A stretch of 64,000 nucleotides of DNA, from the NCBI GenBank assembly GCA_008638415.1, contig VWVT01000004.1, positions 248,001 through 312,000 on the forward strand. The letters run 5' to 3'. This DNA comes from Nocardiopsis sinuspersici. Lineage in GTDB: Bacteria; Actinomycetota; Actinomycetes; Streptosporangiales; Streptosporangiaceae. Under the pieces are notes generated by a model. The model saw only the letters and a program-made list of their open reading frames with translations. It did not search any database and was not told the origin of the DNA. Of this stretch, positions 18,216 through 26,391 are shown piece by piece; the first letter of the stretch is position 1, and every line of letters begins with the position of its first letter. A program made the position numbers and the translations under genes.

Positions 18216-19148
18216 TTAGTCCGCCGCTCCCGTCCCCGCTTCGGCGGGGCGGTCCGACGCGGCGTACCGGACCGGCGGCCCGGCGCCGCGTCGCAGGAAG
18301 CGGATCACCGGATAGCCGGGACCGGGAGTGACCTCGGCCCGGACCCCGTAGACCTCCTCGATGAGGGACGGGGCCAGCACCTCGGAGGGCGTGCCCTCGG
18401 CGACGGCACGCCCGTCCCGGAGCATGAGCAGGCGGTCGCAGTACATCGCGGCCAGGTTGAGGTCGTGCAGGGCGATCACGGTGGTGACCGGGAGGCCCGT
18501 GACCAGTTCCAGCAGGTCGAGCTGGTGCTGGATGTCGAGGTGGTTGGTCGGCTCGTCGAGCAGGAGCTCACTCGGCTCCTGGGCGAGGGCGCGGGCGATC
18601 TGGGCGCGCTGGCGCTCGCCTCCGGACAGCGTGTGCCAGGACTGGTCGGCCCGGCCGGTGAGGCCGGTGCGCTCCAGGGCCGCCGTCACGGCGCCCAGGT
18701 CCGCGGCGGACATGGGCGTCCAGGAGCGGCGGTGCGGGACGCGCCCCAGGGCCACGACGTCGCGGACCGTCAGCTCGGTCTGGGTGTGCACGTTCTGCTC
18801 CACGGAGGCCACACGCCGCGCCACCGCCCGGCGCGTGGTCCGGCCGAGCGGACGCCCGTCCAGTGTGACCACGCCGGAGGAGGGCGCGAGGACGCCCGCG
18901 AGCAGCCGCAGCAGCGTCGACTTGCCCGAGCCGTTGGGGCCGAGCAGGCCGACGGTCTCGCCGGGGCGGGGGGTGACGGTGACGCCGTCGAGGACGAGTC
19001 GGCCACCGATCAGGCGGCTCACCCGCTCGGCGTGCAGGTCGCCCCCGGCGGCGGACGCCTGCGGCGCGGCCCCGCCGGCCGGCCACCGTGCTCCGGGCGC
19101 GGCGGCGGGGGCGCGCCGGCCGGCCACCGCGGGCTGGGGGTCGTTCAC
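18216..19148 (-). CDS. Cobalamin/iron-siderophore type ABC transporter ATPase (BtuD/FecE-like)
   Basis: The 310-residue protein is the ATPase of a BtuCD/FecCDE-type importer. Walker A GPNGSGKST, signature LSGGERQRAQIARAL and Walker B ELLLDEPTNHLDIQHQ are intact. About 45 Ala/Pro-rich residues precede the ATPase domain and about 30 follow it. GTG at 19148 overlaps the permease stop (GTGA). The gene is last of a three-gene operon led by a cobalamin riboswitch (21270-21459), which makes cobalamin or another corrinoid the probable cargo, though the fold alone cannot exclude a siderophore. Confidence 0.87.
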   Translation of the reverse strand: MNDPQPAVAGRRAPAAAPGARWPAGGAAPQASAAGGDLHAERVSRLIGGRLVLDGVTVTPRPGETVGLLGPNGSGKSTLLRLLAGVLAPSSGVVTLDGRPLGRTTRRAVARRVASVEQNVHTQTELTVRDVVALGRVPHRRSWTPMSAADLGAVTAALERTGLTGRADQSWHTLSGGERQRAQIARALAQEPSELLLDEPTNHLDIQHQLDLLELVTGLPVTTVIALHDLNLAAMYCDRLLMLRDGRAVAEGTPSEVLAPSLIEEVYGVRAEVTPGPGYPVIRFLRRGAGPPVRYAASDRPAEAGTGAAD

Positions 19149-20161
19149 GTCTTCCTCCTGGCTCGGTACAGCACGGCGACGAAGGCGGGTACGCCGATGA
19201 GGGAGGTCACCACCCCCACCGGGATCTCCTGCGGCTCCAGCACGGTGCGCGCGACGGTGTCCACCCACACCAGGAACACGGCGCCGCTCAGCGCGGTCAC
19301 CGGCAGGAGCCGCGTGTGGGAGGAACCGGTGACCGTGCGGGCCGCGTGCGGCAGGACCAGCCCCACGAAACCGATCGCCCCGGCCGCGCTGACCAGAGCC
19401 GCGGTGAGCAGGGCGGTGGCGGTCAGCAGGAGCAGGCGGGCCCGGGCCACCCGGACGCCCAGGTTCGCCGCGGCCTCCTCGCCGAAGGCGAAGGCGTCCA
19501 GAGTGGTGGTGTGGGCCAGGCAGACGGCCAGCACACCGGCCAGCACCGCCGCGCACAGCACCACGTCGGCCCATCCCGCGCCGCTGAGGGACCCCAGCAG
19601 CCAGAACAGCACGCCCCGTGTGGTCTCGGCGTCCGCCGAGGTCAGCACGATGAACGAGGTCAGCGCCGAGAACAACTGCATGGCCGCGACCCCGGACAGC
19701 ACCACGCGGTCCATGCTCGCGCCCAGGCTCTGGGCGAGCAGCACCACCATCCCGAAGGAGAGCACCGCGCCGACGAAGGCGCCCGCCGACAGCGACACCA
19801 CACCGCCGCCCCACCCCAGGACGATCACGGCGACCGCGCCGGTGGAGGCACCGGAGGACACACCCAGCACGAAGGGGTCCGCCAGCGGGTTGCGCAGCAG
19901 CGACTGCATGACCGCGCCGCACAGGGCCAGTCCCGCACCGCACACCGCGGCGAGCAGGGTGCGGGGCATGCGCAGGTTCCACACGATGCCCTCGCGCAGC
20001 GGCGGCAGGGGGCTGTCGCCCAACCCCAGACGGGCGGACACCGAGCGCCAGACGTCGGCCGTGCCGATGTCGGCGGGGCCGACGGTCACGGTGACCGCGA
20101 CCGACACCGCAAGGACCACCAGCCCGCCGGAGGCGAGCAGCGCGAGACGCGCACCCCTCAT
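19145..20161 (-). CDS. BtuC/FecCD family ABC transporter permease
   Basis: The 338-residue integral membrane protein has about ten hydrophobic segments and the FecCD family marks RMPRTLLAAVCGAGLALCGAVMQSL (split here over the first third) with NPLADPFVLGVSSGASTGA and LPHAARTVTGSSHTRLLP, the coupling helix that touches the ATPase. Its ATG overlaps the stop of the binding protein (ATGA) and its stop overlaps the ATPase start (GTGA), so stoichiometric translation is likely. It forms the channel of the corrinoid importer. Confidence 0.9.
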   Translation of the reverse strand: MRGARLALLASGGLVVLAVSVAVTVTVGPADIGTADVWRSVSARLGLGDSPLPPLREGIVWNLRMPRTLLAAVCGAGLALCGAVMQSLLRNPLADPFVLGVSSGASTGAVAVIVLGWGGGVVSLSAGAFVGAVLSFGMVVLLAQSLGASMDRVVLSGVAAMQLFSALTSFIVLTSADAETTRGVLFWLLGSLSGAGWADVVLCAAVLAGVLAVCLAHTTTLDAFAFGEEAAANLGVRVARARLLLLTATALLTAALVSAAGAIGFVGLVLPHAARTVTGSSHTRLLPVTALSGAVFLVWVDTVARTVLEPQEIPVGVVTSLIGVPAFVAVLYRARRKT

Positions 20162-21204
20162 CGGGTGAACCCGAGGTCCCGCAGACCGTCGGCGACCCGC
20201 TCGACTCCCTCGACCGTGCGGATCGAGGGGTTCATGGCCTGGCCGCTGAGCAGGATGTACCGCTCCTCCCGGACCGCGGTGAGGTTGCGGGTGGCCGGGT
20301 TGGCCTCCAGGAAGTCGATCTTCGCCTCGGCGGTCTCGGCCGTCTGGGACTCCCGGGTCAGGTCGCCGAGCACGATGACGTCCGGGTCGCGGTCGGCGAC
20401 GGTCTCCCAACTGATCTGCGGCCACTCGTCGTGGGTGTCGGCGAAGGCGTTCTCCGCGCCGACCGCGCGGGTGATGGCGCCGGGGGCGCCGCAGCAGCCG
20501 GCGAGGTAGGGCGACTCGGAGTTGGCGAACCAGTACATGAGGGAGACGTCGGAGGCGTCCAGGCCCTCTGTGGCCGTCTCCACCCGCCGCTCCAGTCCGG
20601 CGACGAGCTCCTCCCCGCGCTCCTCGACACCGAAGACCCGCGCCAGGTCGCGGATCTCGCCGTGGACGACGTCCAGGGTGAGCGGCTCGCTGCGGGAGCC
20701 GTCCCCTCCGCTCCCGTTGTCCTTGCCCGCGGCGCAGTCGGAGGGGGAGACGTACGTGGGCACGCCCAGCTCCTCGAACCGCTCCCGGGAAGCGACGCCG
20801 CCCGTGCCGAGCGTGGAGACGAAGGAGGCGGTCACGAAGTCCGGCTCGGCGTCCAGGACCACCTCGAAGGAGGGGTTGTTCTCGGCCAGCCGCGGGATGC
20901 CGGCGTTGGCCTCCTCCAGCCCCTCCATGACCGGGTCGGTCCAGGTGGCGGTGCCGACGATGCGGTCCTCCAGGCCGAGGGAGAGGAGGATCTCGGTACT
21001 GCCCTGGTTGAGGGAGACGACGCGCTCCGGCGCGGCGCCGACGGTCACCTCGTGTCCGCAGTTGTCGATCGTCCGGGTGCCGCCGGCGTCGGCGGCGGAG
21101 TCCGCTTCGCCGGCTCCACCGCCCGCGGACGGGGAGCACGCGGTGAGCAGCAGGGCCTGGGTGAGGACGGCGAGGGGGAGGAGCGCGGGGCGCGACATGG
21201 GCAT
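20158..21204 (-). CDS. Corrinoid/iron ABC transporter substrate-binding lipoprotein (BtuF-like)
   Basis: The 348-residue protein begins MPMSRPALLPLAVLTQAL and has a lipobox LLTAC at about residue 23, so it is a membrane-anchored lipoprotein facing outwards. The mature part has the two-lobed periplasmic-binding (cluster F/BtuF) motifs RTIDNCGHEVTVGAAPERVVSL (split over two motifs) and GLEDRIVGTATW, and DPDVIVLGD. Start choice is between ATG 21204 and ATG 21198, two codons apart. A Cys-Cys pair in YLAGCCGAPGAITR is unusual. The cobalamin riboswitch upstream supports corrinoid uptake. Confidence 0.87.
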   Translation of the reverse strand: MPMSRPALLPLAVLTQALLLTACSPSAGGGAGEADSAADAGGTRTIDNCGHEVTVGAAPERVVSLNQGSTEILLSLGLEDRIVGTATWTDPVMEGLEEANAGIPRLAENNPSFEVVLDAEPDFVTASFVSTLGTGGVASRERFEELGVPTYVSPSDCAAGKDNGSGGDGSRSEPLTLDVVHGEIRDLARVFGVEERGEELVAGLERRVETATEGLDASDVSLMYWFANSESPYLAGCCGAPGAITRAVGAENAFADTHDEWPQISWETVADRDPDVIVLGDLTRESQTAETAEAKIDFLEANPATRNLTAVREERYILLSGQAMNPSIRTVEGVERVADGLRDLGFTR

Positions 21205-21269
21205 GCCTCGGATGTCGGGGCTCGAACGCGGAGCCTGGCACGGATTCTCCTCCGCGCACTCGACGCGGA

Positions 21270-21459
21270 GGGGCCAGCAGGTCTTCGGACTCGGGCTCGT
21301 CCGGACAGGGTGCCTTCCCAGGCCGGGGCCGCGCCGACGCTCAGGTCGGTACGGCCTCGCCCCAGTGGCGCTGTTACCCTGCCCGTCCCCCTCACCGCTG
21401 CGCGTCAGTTCCGGATTCGCACCGGATTCCCTGACCACGGACGTGGTACGACTGGCCCC
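21270..21459 (-). promoter_or_regulatory. Cobalamin riboswitch upstream of the BtuFCD-like operon
   Basis: On the minus strand the order is GGGGCCAG (P1 5' side), TCAGGGAATCCGGTGCGAATC, a CTGACGCGCAGCGGTGA segment, then GAGTCCGAAGACCTGCTGGCC with CTGGCCCC closing P1. The first conserved box is given in parts here. It ends about 65 bases before the lipoprotein start. It is the third cobalamin riboswitch in 19 kb and ties uptake to the same signal as synthesis. Confidence 0.93.
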
Positions 21460-21527
21460 GGCAGACTACCAAGGCCCCGTCGCCGCCCTCCGCGGCCGGG
21501 AGGTCCGGTGGCCGGGCCGGCCGTGCC

Positions 21528-22775
21528 TCACACGGGATCCGGGGTGTGCCGGGCGACCCATGCCCGCGTGCGCCGGGGGTCGGCCAGGTCGTCCCAGAAG
21601 CACTCGGGGTAGTTGAACCACTTGGTGAACTCGTCGGCCAGGGAGCGGTTCCGGCTCAGTTCCCCCAGGAAGCCCAGGAAGTCCTCGGGCAGGGTCTCCA
21701 GGTTCTCCATGAGCATGTTGGTGGTGCGCGTCGCCGACAGGACACGGTCCTCCCTGCGCCGGTCGACGTGTTCGACGAAGCGGCGGTCGAAGACGTCCTG
21801 GCGGACGATCTCCTCGGCGAGCACCCAGGCGGCGTGGGAGGCCATGTTGGCCCCCTGCCCGAGCAGGGGGTCCACGGTGACGTGCGCGTCGCCGAGGGCG
21901 AGCACGACGGTGCCGTCGTCCAGCACCGTGTGCGTGCGGCGCACCACCGGGGTGACCGCGCCCTGGATGATGCCGCGCGGCCCGTCCAGCGGGCCGAACT
22001 CCGCCGGGTCGATCCGTTCGAAGCACGCGGGGTAGTGATCGTGGAGCAGGTCCAGGGCGAGGTCCCGGTAGGCCTTCGGGTCCTCCTCGTAGGGGGTGGC
22101 GGCCAGTGCCTCCAGGTCGGAGCCGTAGTGGTTCTCGATGACCAGGGCCATGACCTGGCCGCCGTCGGTCCACGTGGGGATCTCGATCATCTCGCCCGCG
22201 CCCGGGCAGATGTGGAAGGTCACGTTGGGGACGGGCTGCTGGGCGATACCGGTGAACAGGCCGGCGCACAGCGCCCGCCGGGGACGGTCGAAGGGCGAGT
22301 GCTCGGGGTCCCGGTCGAACATCTCCGCGAACGGGCCGCGTCCGGTGCACACCACGATCAGGTCGAACCGGGAGGCCAGGGAGGGGATGTCCCCAGGCGA
22401 GAGCCGGCCGAACACGAGTTCCCCGCCGCGCTCGGCGAAGTCCTCGGTCAGCCGGGGCTGGTAGATCCGGTAGTCCACGGCCCGGCTGGGAGCGTGGAGC
22501 AGGCCCTCGAAGGCCGTGGGCTCCGGACCGGGGCCCACGCGGTACTGGTGGCCGGGATAGCCGTGCTCCTCCACCGGCCAGTGGTCCACGCCGAGGGCGC
22601 GCTCGCGCTCCACGGTCACCGCGTGGTGGGCGACCGTGCTGAGCACCTTCGACCGCCGTTGCTCGTCCGGTGTGCGCTCGGTGAAGAGGGTGACCTCCAC
22701 CCCGTGCCGCAGCAGGTGAAGTCCCAGGTGCAGGCCCGCGGTTCCGGCACCGACGATACAGATCCTCTTGCTCAC
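21528..22775 (-). CDS. FAD-dependent monooxygenase, styrene monooxygenase StyA-like
   Basis: The 415-residue protein starts VSKRICIVGAGTAGLHLGLH, a Rossmann FAD-binding loop (GAGTAG), and has the StyA-type substrate domain region (YRVGPGPEPTAFEGLLHAPSRAV) and the second FAD motif ALGDAHVTVDPLLGQGANMA. StyA uses FADH2 from a separate reductase to epoxidise styrene or oxidise indole; no StyB-like reductase is adjacent, so the true substrate is unknown. GTG at 22775 is preceded at a good distance by GGAGAGAC. A longer form from ATG 22829 is possible but has a low-complexity extension. Confidence 0.78.
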   Translation of the reverse strand: MSKRICIVGAGTAGLHLGLHLLRHGVEVTLFTERTPDEQRRSKVLSTVAHHAVTVERERALGVDHWPVEEHGYPGHQYRVGPGPEPTAFEGLLHAPSRAVDYRIYQPRLTEDFAERGGELVFGRLSPGDIPSLASRFDLIVVCTGRGPFAEMFDRDPEHSPFDRPRRALCAGLFTGIAQQPVPNVTFHICPGAGEMIEIPTWTDGGQVMALVIENHYGSDLEALAATPYEEDPKAYRDLALDLLHDHYPACFERIDPAEFGPLDGPRGIIQGAVTPVVRRTHTVLDDGTVVLALGDAHVTVDPLLGQGANMASHAAWVLAEEIVRQDVFDRRFVEHVDRRREDRVLSATRTTNMLMENLETLPEDFLGFLGELSRNRSLADEFTKWFNYPECFWDDLADPRRTRAWVARHTPDPV

Positions 22776-22922
22776 GTCTCTCCTGGCGGCAGGGGTGGTG
22801 GGGGGCGAAGCCGGTGGGGCGGAGCGCATGGGGTCTCCGGGGGCGGGGTGTGCCCTTTTCCTCACCGCTGGTGATCGTACGGAACATGGATCGGCCTCGC
22901 CAGGGATGTGCGGGGAATCCGG

Positions 22923-22956
22923 TGGACATTCACGGGAGATGGACATTCACGGGAGA
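22923..22956. repeat. 17-bp tandem direct repeat in the gap 22776-23201
   Basis: TGGACATTCACGGGAGA occurs twice head to tail (22923-22939 and 22940-22956) without mismatch. It lies 150 bp upstream of the StyA-like gene and 245 bp before the next rightward gene, so it could be a pair of regulator sites. The rest of this 425-bp gap shows no gene; a TAGGGT box at 23190-23195 is assigned to the next gene. Confidence 0.6.
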
Positions 22957-23201
22957 ACGTGAGGGGACCGCGCGAAAGCTTGTCGTGGAAGTGCTCGTCG
23001 GATTGTGGTGAACACGTCCGTCCGGTGATGTGCCGCCCGTGATCAGGGGAAATTTCTGCGGGTGTTGGGAAAGGCCGGTGCCGCGGCAAGGCCCGTCGGG
23101 AAAAGCCGGGTCTGCCCGGTTTTCTCCGTCCTTTGGCCTCCGGTCCGAGAAGTGATCGCCACGGCTTCACGCCCGCTCGCGCGGTCCCCTAGGGTTCAGG
23201 C

Positions 23202-23594
23202 GTGCGAGACAAGGTGGGGCCGACCTTTTCCGGACACGGGGTACCGGGGCCCGCCGTGCTGGTGGCAGGGCTGGCCCTGATCGCCGGATCCGCGGTGTGG
23301 CTGGCCGTGAACGGCGCCACCGGCGTTCGGTACTCGGCCGACCACCACGACACCGTTCCCATGTGGCACCGCTGGGTCCCGGCCATGGCGGGCCTGGTCC
23401 TCGTGCGGCTGGTACCGCCCCGGGAGCCGTCCGCGACGCGCGTCTTCGCCGAACGTACGTCCCACGCCCTCGTCAACCAGGGGATGACGGGACTGTTCCT
23501 CGGCTACCTGTGGAGCCGGTACCGGGTGATGTGGCCCGTTCTCACCGTCCACAGTCTGATGAACGCGGCTCCGATCATGTTGGGGGCGCTGTGA
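23202..23594 (+). CDS. Short membrane protein, probable internally deleted CPBP-family remnant
   Basis: The 130-residue protein has a hydrophobic segment at about residues 18-38, another at 58-70, and a C-terminal part GLFLGYLWSRYRVMWPVLTVHSLMNA that resembles the third box of CPBP intramembrane proteases (His and Asn). The EExxxR box expected about 100 residues earlier is missing; the N-terminal part seems joined directly to the C-terminal part near FAERTSHALVNQG. If so, it is inactive as a protease. A TAGGGT box 6 bases before the GTG suggests a leaderless transcript. Family call tentative. Confidence 0.5.
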   Translation: MRDKVGPTFSGHGVPGPAVLVAGLALIAGSAVWLAVNGATGVRYSADHHDTVPMWHRWVPAMAGLVLVRLVPPREPSATRVFAERTSHALVNQGMTGLFLGYLWSRYRVMWPVLTVHSLMNAAPIMLGAL

Positions 23595-23794
23595 GGCCCC
23601 CTCATCGTGGCGGTGGCGGTGGCGGTGGTCGCGGGCAGGAGAGTCCTTGCACCGGGGAGCGCCGAGGGTCCTACGAAGCGCTGGAGGTCGGGCCGGGTCC
23701 CGCGTTCACGGACTCCCGGGTGGAGGAGAACCCTCCTGTGGCGTAGGGTCTGCGTTCCGAGCGGGCGAAGGACCGTACGCGGCGTGGGGAGGAC

Positions 23795-23983
23795 GTGTCC
23801 GGGATGGCAGCCAAGAAGAAGAGCAAGTCGGGGCGCCGCACGGGCCGGGGCAAGGGCGCGAACGACATCCGGCGCGGGCCGACGAGGGACCCCGGGCCTA
23901 CCGGGAGCGTCGGGTGCTACTTCGTCCTCGTGTCGATGCTCGTCATCGGCCTGGTCATCGTGCTGCTGGAAGTGTTCGGCTGA
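23795..23983 (+). CDS. Small single-span membrane protein, function unknown
   Basis: The 62-residue peptide has a very basic N-terminal half (KKKSKSGRRTGRGKG) and one C-terminal transmembrane segment (CYFVLVSMLVIGLVIVLLEVFG is split here as CYFVLVSMLVIGLVIVLL then EVFG). GTG at 23795 follows GGGGAGGAC; ATG at 23804 is an alternative. Small proteins of this design are common and poorly characterised in actinomycetes. It overlaps no other plausible gene. Confidence 0.5.
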   Translation: MSGMAAKKKSKSGRRTGRGKGANDIRRGPTRDPGPTGSVGCYFVLVSMLVIGLVIVLLEVFG

Positions 23984-24065
23984 GAGGGCCCGACGCGGAC
24001 ACGCGGCGGTCCCCTCCCCGTCGGACTCCTCCCTGCTCGCGACACGGCCGTCACACATGCCCCCG

Positions 24066-24521
24066 TCAGCCGCCCAGGAAGACCAGTGCCACGCCCAGTC
24101 CCAGGAACAGCGCCGCGTTGAGGGAGTGGAGCCACATGAGAGAGCGGTCCATGTCCGTCCCCGCCACCCGGAACCGGGGCGGATGGTCGGGGTCGTGGTG
24201 GACCTCCACCCGTGATCCCACGGGGCGGTGCCTGGTGTGCGTGCCGGGGTGGTGAAGGTGGACCCTCCGGCCGTCCGGTGTCGAGAAGCGCACGGCGAAC
24301 GAGTAGGACGTGCTGCTGTTGACCCCCCTGCCGGTGTGCGTCCGGACCCGTGTCACCTTCCCCGTGGCCCGTCCTCGCAGGCCCGCGCGGGAAAGGAGCG
24401 TCTCCACGGCCACCCAGAGGAACCCCGTGCCCGCCCACAGGCACAGGGCGGGGGTGAACGCGGCGGCCGACGCGGGCAGGCCGTACGACGGGCCCAGCAC
24501 CACCGCGGCCGCGAGGGACAA
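24066..24521 (-). CDS. DUF3592-like membrane protein
   Basis: The 151-residue protein has a hydrophobic segment at about 20-42 and another at the C-terminus (NAALFLGLGVALVFLGG), with a beta-rich middle (TGKVTRVRTHTGRGVNSSTSYSFAVRFSTPDGR in two halves) ending in VHHDPDHPPRFRV. This is the DUF3592 plan. The only in-frame start near the 5' end is TTG 24521; an internal GTG a few codons on is possible. It lies 33 bp after a second protein of the same family, so the pair probably arose by duplication. Confidence 0.6.
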   Translation of the reverse strand: MSLAAAVVLGPSYGLPASAAAFTPALCLWAGTGFLWVAVETLLSRAGLRGRATGKVTRVRTHTGRGVNSSTSYSFAVRFSTPDGRRVHLHHPGTHTRHRPVGSRVEVHHDPDHPPRFRVAGTDMDRSLMWLHSLNAALFLGLGVALVFLGG

Positions 24522-24554
24522 CGCGAGCGCCAGAGCGGCCGCGAGCGGCCACGG

Positions 24555-25022
24555 CTACGGGCGGTGGCCCGGTCCCGTGACGGGGCGGCGGCCCCCGGCC
24601 CCGACGACCTCCACCACCTCCAGGCGCCCCGGATCCTGGGGCGTGGAGCGCCCGAACACGCGCGCCCCGGGCTTGAGGACGTAGCCGCCCAGGCCTGAGG
24701 TGTCACGGGTCCGGCGCCTCCTCCCGTCGAGGCCGGTGAACTCCAGGGTGACCGTGTGCCCGGGAAAGGGGACCGCCTCCGCCGGCAGGGGCTCGACGCC
24801 GGCCACCACCGCCGTGACCCGTTCGCCGTGCCTGCTCCGGCCGCGTGAGCGCGCGCGTTCGCCTGCCCACAGGAACAGGAGGACGGCGGTGAGGGCCACC
24901 ACCGGGACGTGGACGGCGAGGCCGTGGCCGCAACCGTCCTCGAACCACGGAACGGCGCGGGAGAGGGCGAGCCCCGCGACGGCGGACGGGAGGAGGACGG
25001 CGAGGAGGAACCGCATGCGCAC
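24555..25022 (-). CDS. DUF3592-like membrane protein
   Basis: The 155-residue protein has hydrophobic segments at about 5-24 and 38-53 and then a beta-rich soluble part with TAVVAGVEPLPAEAV, TLEFTGLDGRRRRT and LKPGARVFGRSTPQDPGRLEV, resembling DUF3592 proteins. Start is GTG 25022 or ATG 25016. It is upstream of and co-directional with the related gene at 24066-24521. No function is known. Confidence 0.55.
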   Translation of the reverse strand: MRMRFLLAVLLPSAVAGLALSRAVPWFEDGCGHGLAVHVPVVALTAVLLFLWAGERARSRGRSRHGERVTAVVAGVEPLPAEAVPFPGHTVTLEFTGLDGRRRRTRDTSGLGGYVLKPGARVFGRSTPQDPGRLEVVEVVGAGGRRPVTGPGHRP

Positions 25023-25178
25023 ATCCTGGAGAGCACGCTCGCCGCCGGCGCGGACGCCCCGCCCTGCCCGCTCCTACCTGGTCGTTTGTGTCCTTGGGCG
25101 CCCACCTGGGTAGCGGTCGCCACGGAGGGTGTTTCCACGCGGACATGCGGCGTCCGCCGAGTCCGGGGCTGGAGGGGC

Positions 25179-26384
25179 ATGCGGTATCTGAACGCTCCCG
25201 TCCACTCCTGGTGGCGGTGGGCGCGCGAAGCGGGTTCGGCGGCTCTGGGGCGCCTGTCCGCCAACAAGTGGTCGGTACTACAGGCGGCCATCGCCGCGAC
25301 CGTGGCATGGGTCGTCGCGGGCGGCCTCGTCCACGACCACTCCCCGTTCTTCGCGCCGATCGCCGCGGTCGTCGCGCTCAATACCGTGGGCGGTGAGCGC
25401 GGCACCAACGCCGTCCGGATGCTGCTGGGCGTGGTCATCGGCATCGTCGTCGGTGAACTGTCGATCGCCGTCACCGGCGGTGGCTACGTGGCCATGGCGC
25501 TCGCCATCGGGGTGGCGATGGCGATCGCGGTCGCCGTCGGCGCCGCACGCCTCGTCATCGCCCAGTCCGCGGCCGGGGCGATCCTCACCGTGGCCTTCGC
25601 CGACGGCCAGGTGGGTCCCAGCAGGCTCACCGACGCGCTCATCGGGGCCGGTGTGGCGCTCGTGATGAGCCAGTTGCTCTTCCCCACACGGCCGACCACC
25701 CGGCTGCGCGGTATCGAGACGGCCGCCCTGGTGGAGATCGTCGGCCTGCTCGACGCGACCGGACGCGCGCTGGAGGAGGACGAGGACCCCTCCCTGCGGA
25801 CGGTGGACCGCCTGGGCGCCCTGAGCAGGCCGATGGCCGACCTCAGCCGTGCACAGGAGAACAGCCACCGCAACGTACGGTGGTCCACCGCGCGGTGGAC
25901 CAGCCCCGAACCGCTGCGGTACGAGGACGAGAGGGTCGACCGTCTCATCATCCTCGGTGAGAGCTGCCTGTCGCTCGCACGGACCGCGGCCGCCATGGAC
26001 CTGGACGAGCGCCGACGCATCGCACCGGTGGTGTGTGAGATGGCCGCCGTCCTCGACGTGCTCGCCGACGACCTCGGCGACCGCTCCGCGCGCCAGCGCG
26101 CGGTCGACCTGGTGCTCGACGTGGCCCGGCCGTTCGGCGCCGACACGGTCGACGACCCCGTGACCGCGGCCACCCACCTGTCCGTGCAGATGGTCGCCAC
26201 CGACATCATGCTGTTCGCCGGACTCGAGCCGGAAAGGGCCGCGCAGGCGCTGTCGGGCGAGGAGGAGGAGCCGAAGGTCGCCCATCCGCCTGCGGAGCCG
26301 TGGCTGCCGTGGCCGCGCAGGGGGGCCTCGTCGGTCGGGAGCCGCCGCCTCCGACTCCGCCGCTGGCCCTTCCGGCGCCGTTGA
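25179..26384 (+). CDS. FUSC-family membrane protein (aromatic acid exporter-like)
   Basis: The 401-residue protein has an N-terminal membrane half of about six segments (for example VLQAAIAATVAWVVAGGL, MLLGVVIGIVVGELSI, ALAIGVAMAIAVAVGAARLV) with PIAAVVALN as in FUSC/ArAE proteins, followed by a soluble helical half. Half-size FUSC proteins with a C-terminal cytoplasmic domain are common in actinomycetes; substrates are mostly unknown. The ATG at 25179 follows GGAGGGG. The gene is convergent with the acyl-CoA synthetase gene, 7 bp apart. Confidence 0.82.
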   Translation: MRYLNAPVHSWWRWAREAGSAALGRLSANKWSVLQAAIAATVAWVVAGGLVHDHSPFFAPIAAVVALNTVGGERGTNAVRMLLGVVIGIVVGELSIAVTGGGYVAMALAIGVAMAIAVAVGAARLVIAQSAAGAILTVAFADGQVGPSRLTDALIGAGVALVMSQLLFPTRPTTRLRGIETAALVEIVGLLDATGRALEEDEDPSLRTVDRLGALSRPMADLSRAQENSHRNVRWSTARWTSPEPLRYEDERVDRLIILGESCLSLARTAAAMDLDERRRIAPVVCEMAAVLDVLADDLGDRSARQRAVDLVLDVARPFGADTVDDPVTAATHLSVQMVATDIMLFAGLEPERAAQALSGEEEEPKVAHPPAEPWLPWPRRGASSVGSRRLRLRRWPFRRR

Positions 26385-26391
26385 CCCGAGG

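Noticed and set aside
18216-21259. Longer forms of the transporter ATPase and permease
   Set aside because: The upstream parts run through neighbouring genes and lack motifs; GTGA and ATGA overlaps fix the starts.
21528-22946. Start of the StyA-like gene at 22946 or 22829
   Set aside because: The extension is low complexity, crosses the tandem repeat, and GTG 22775 has a well-placed GGAGAGAC.
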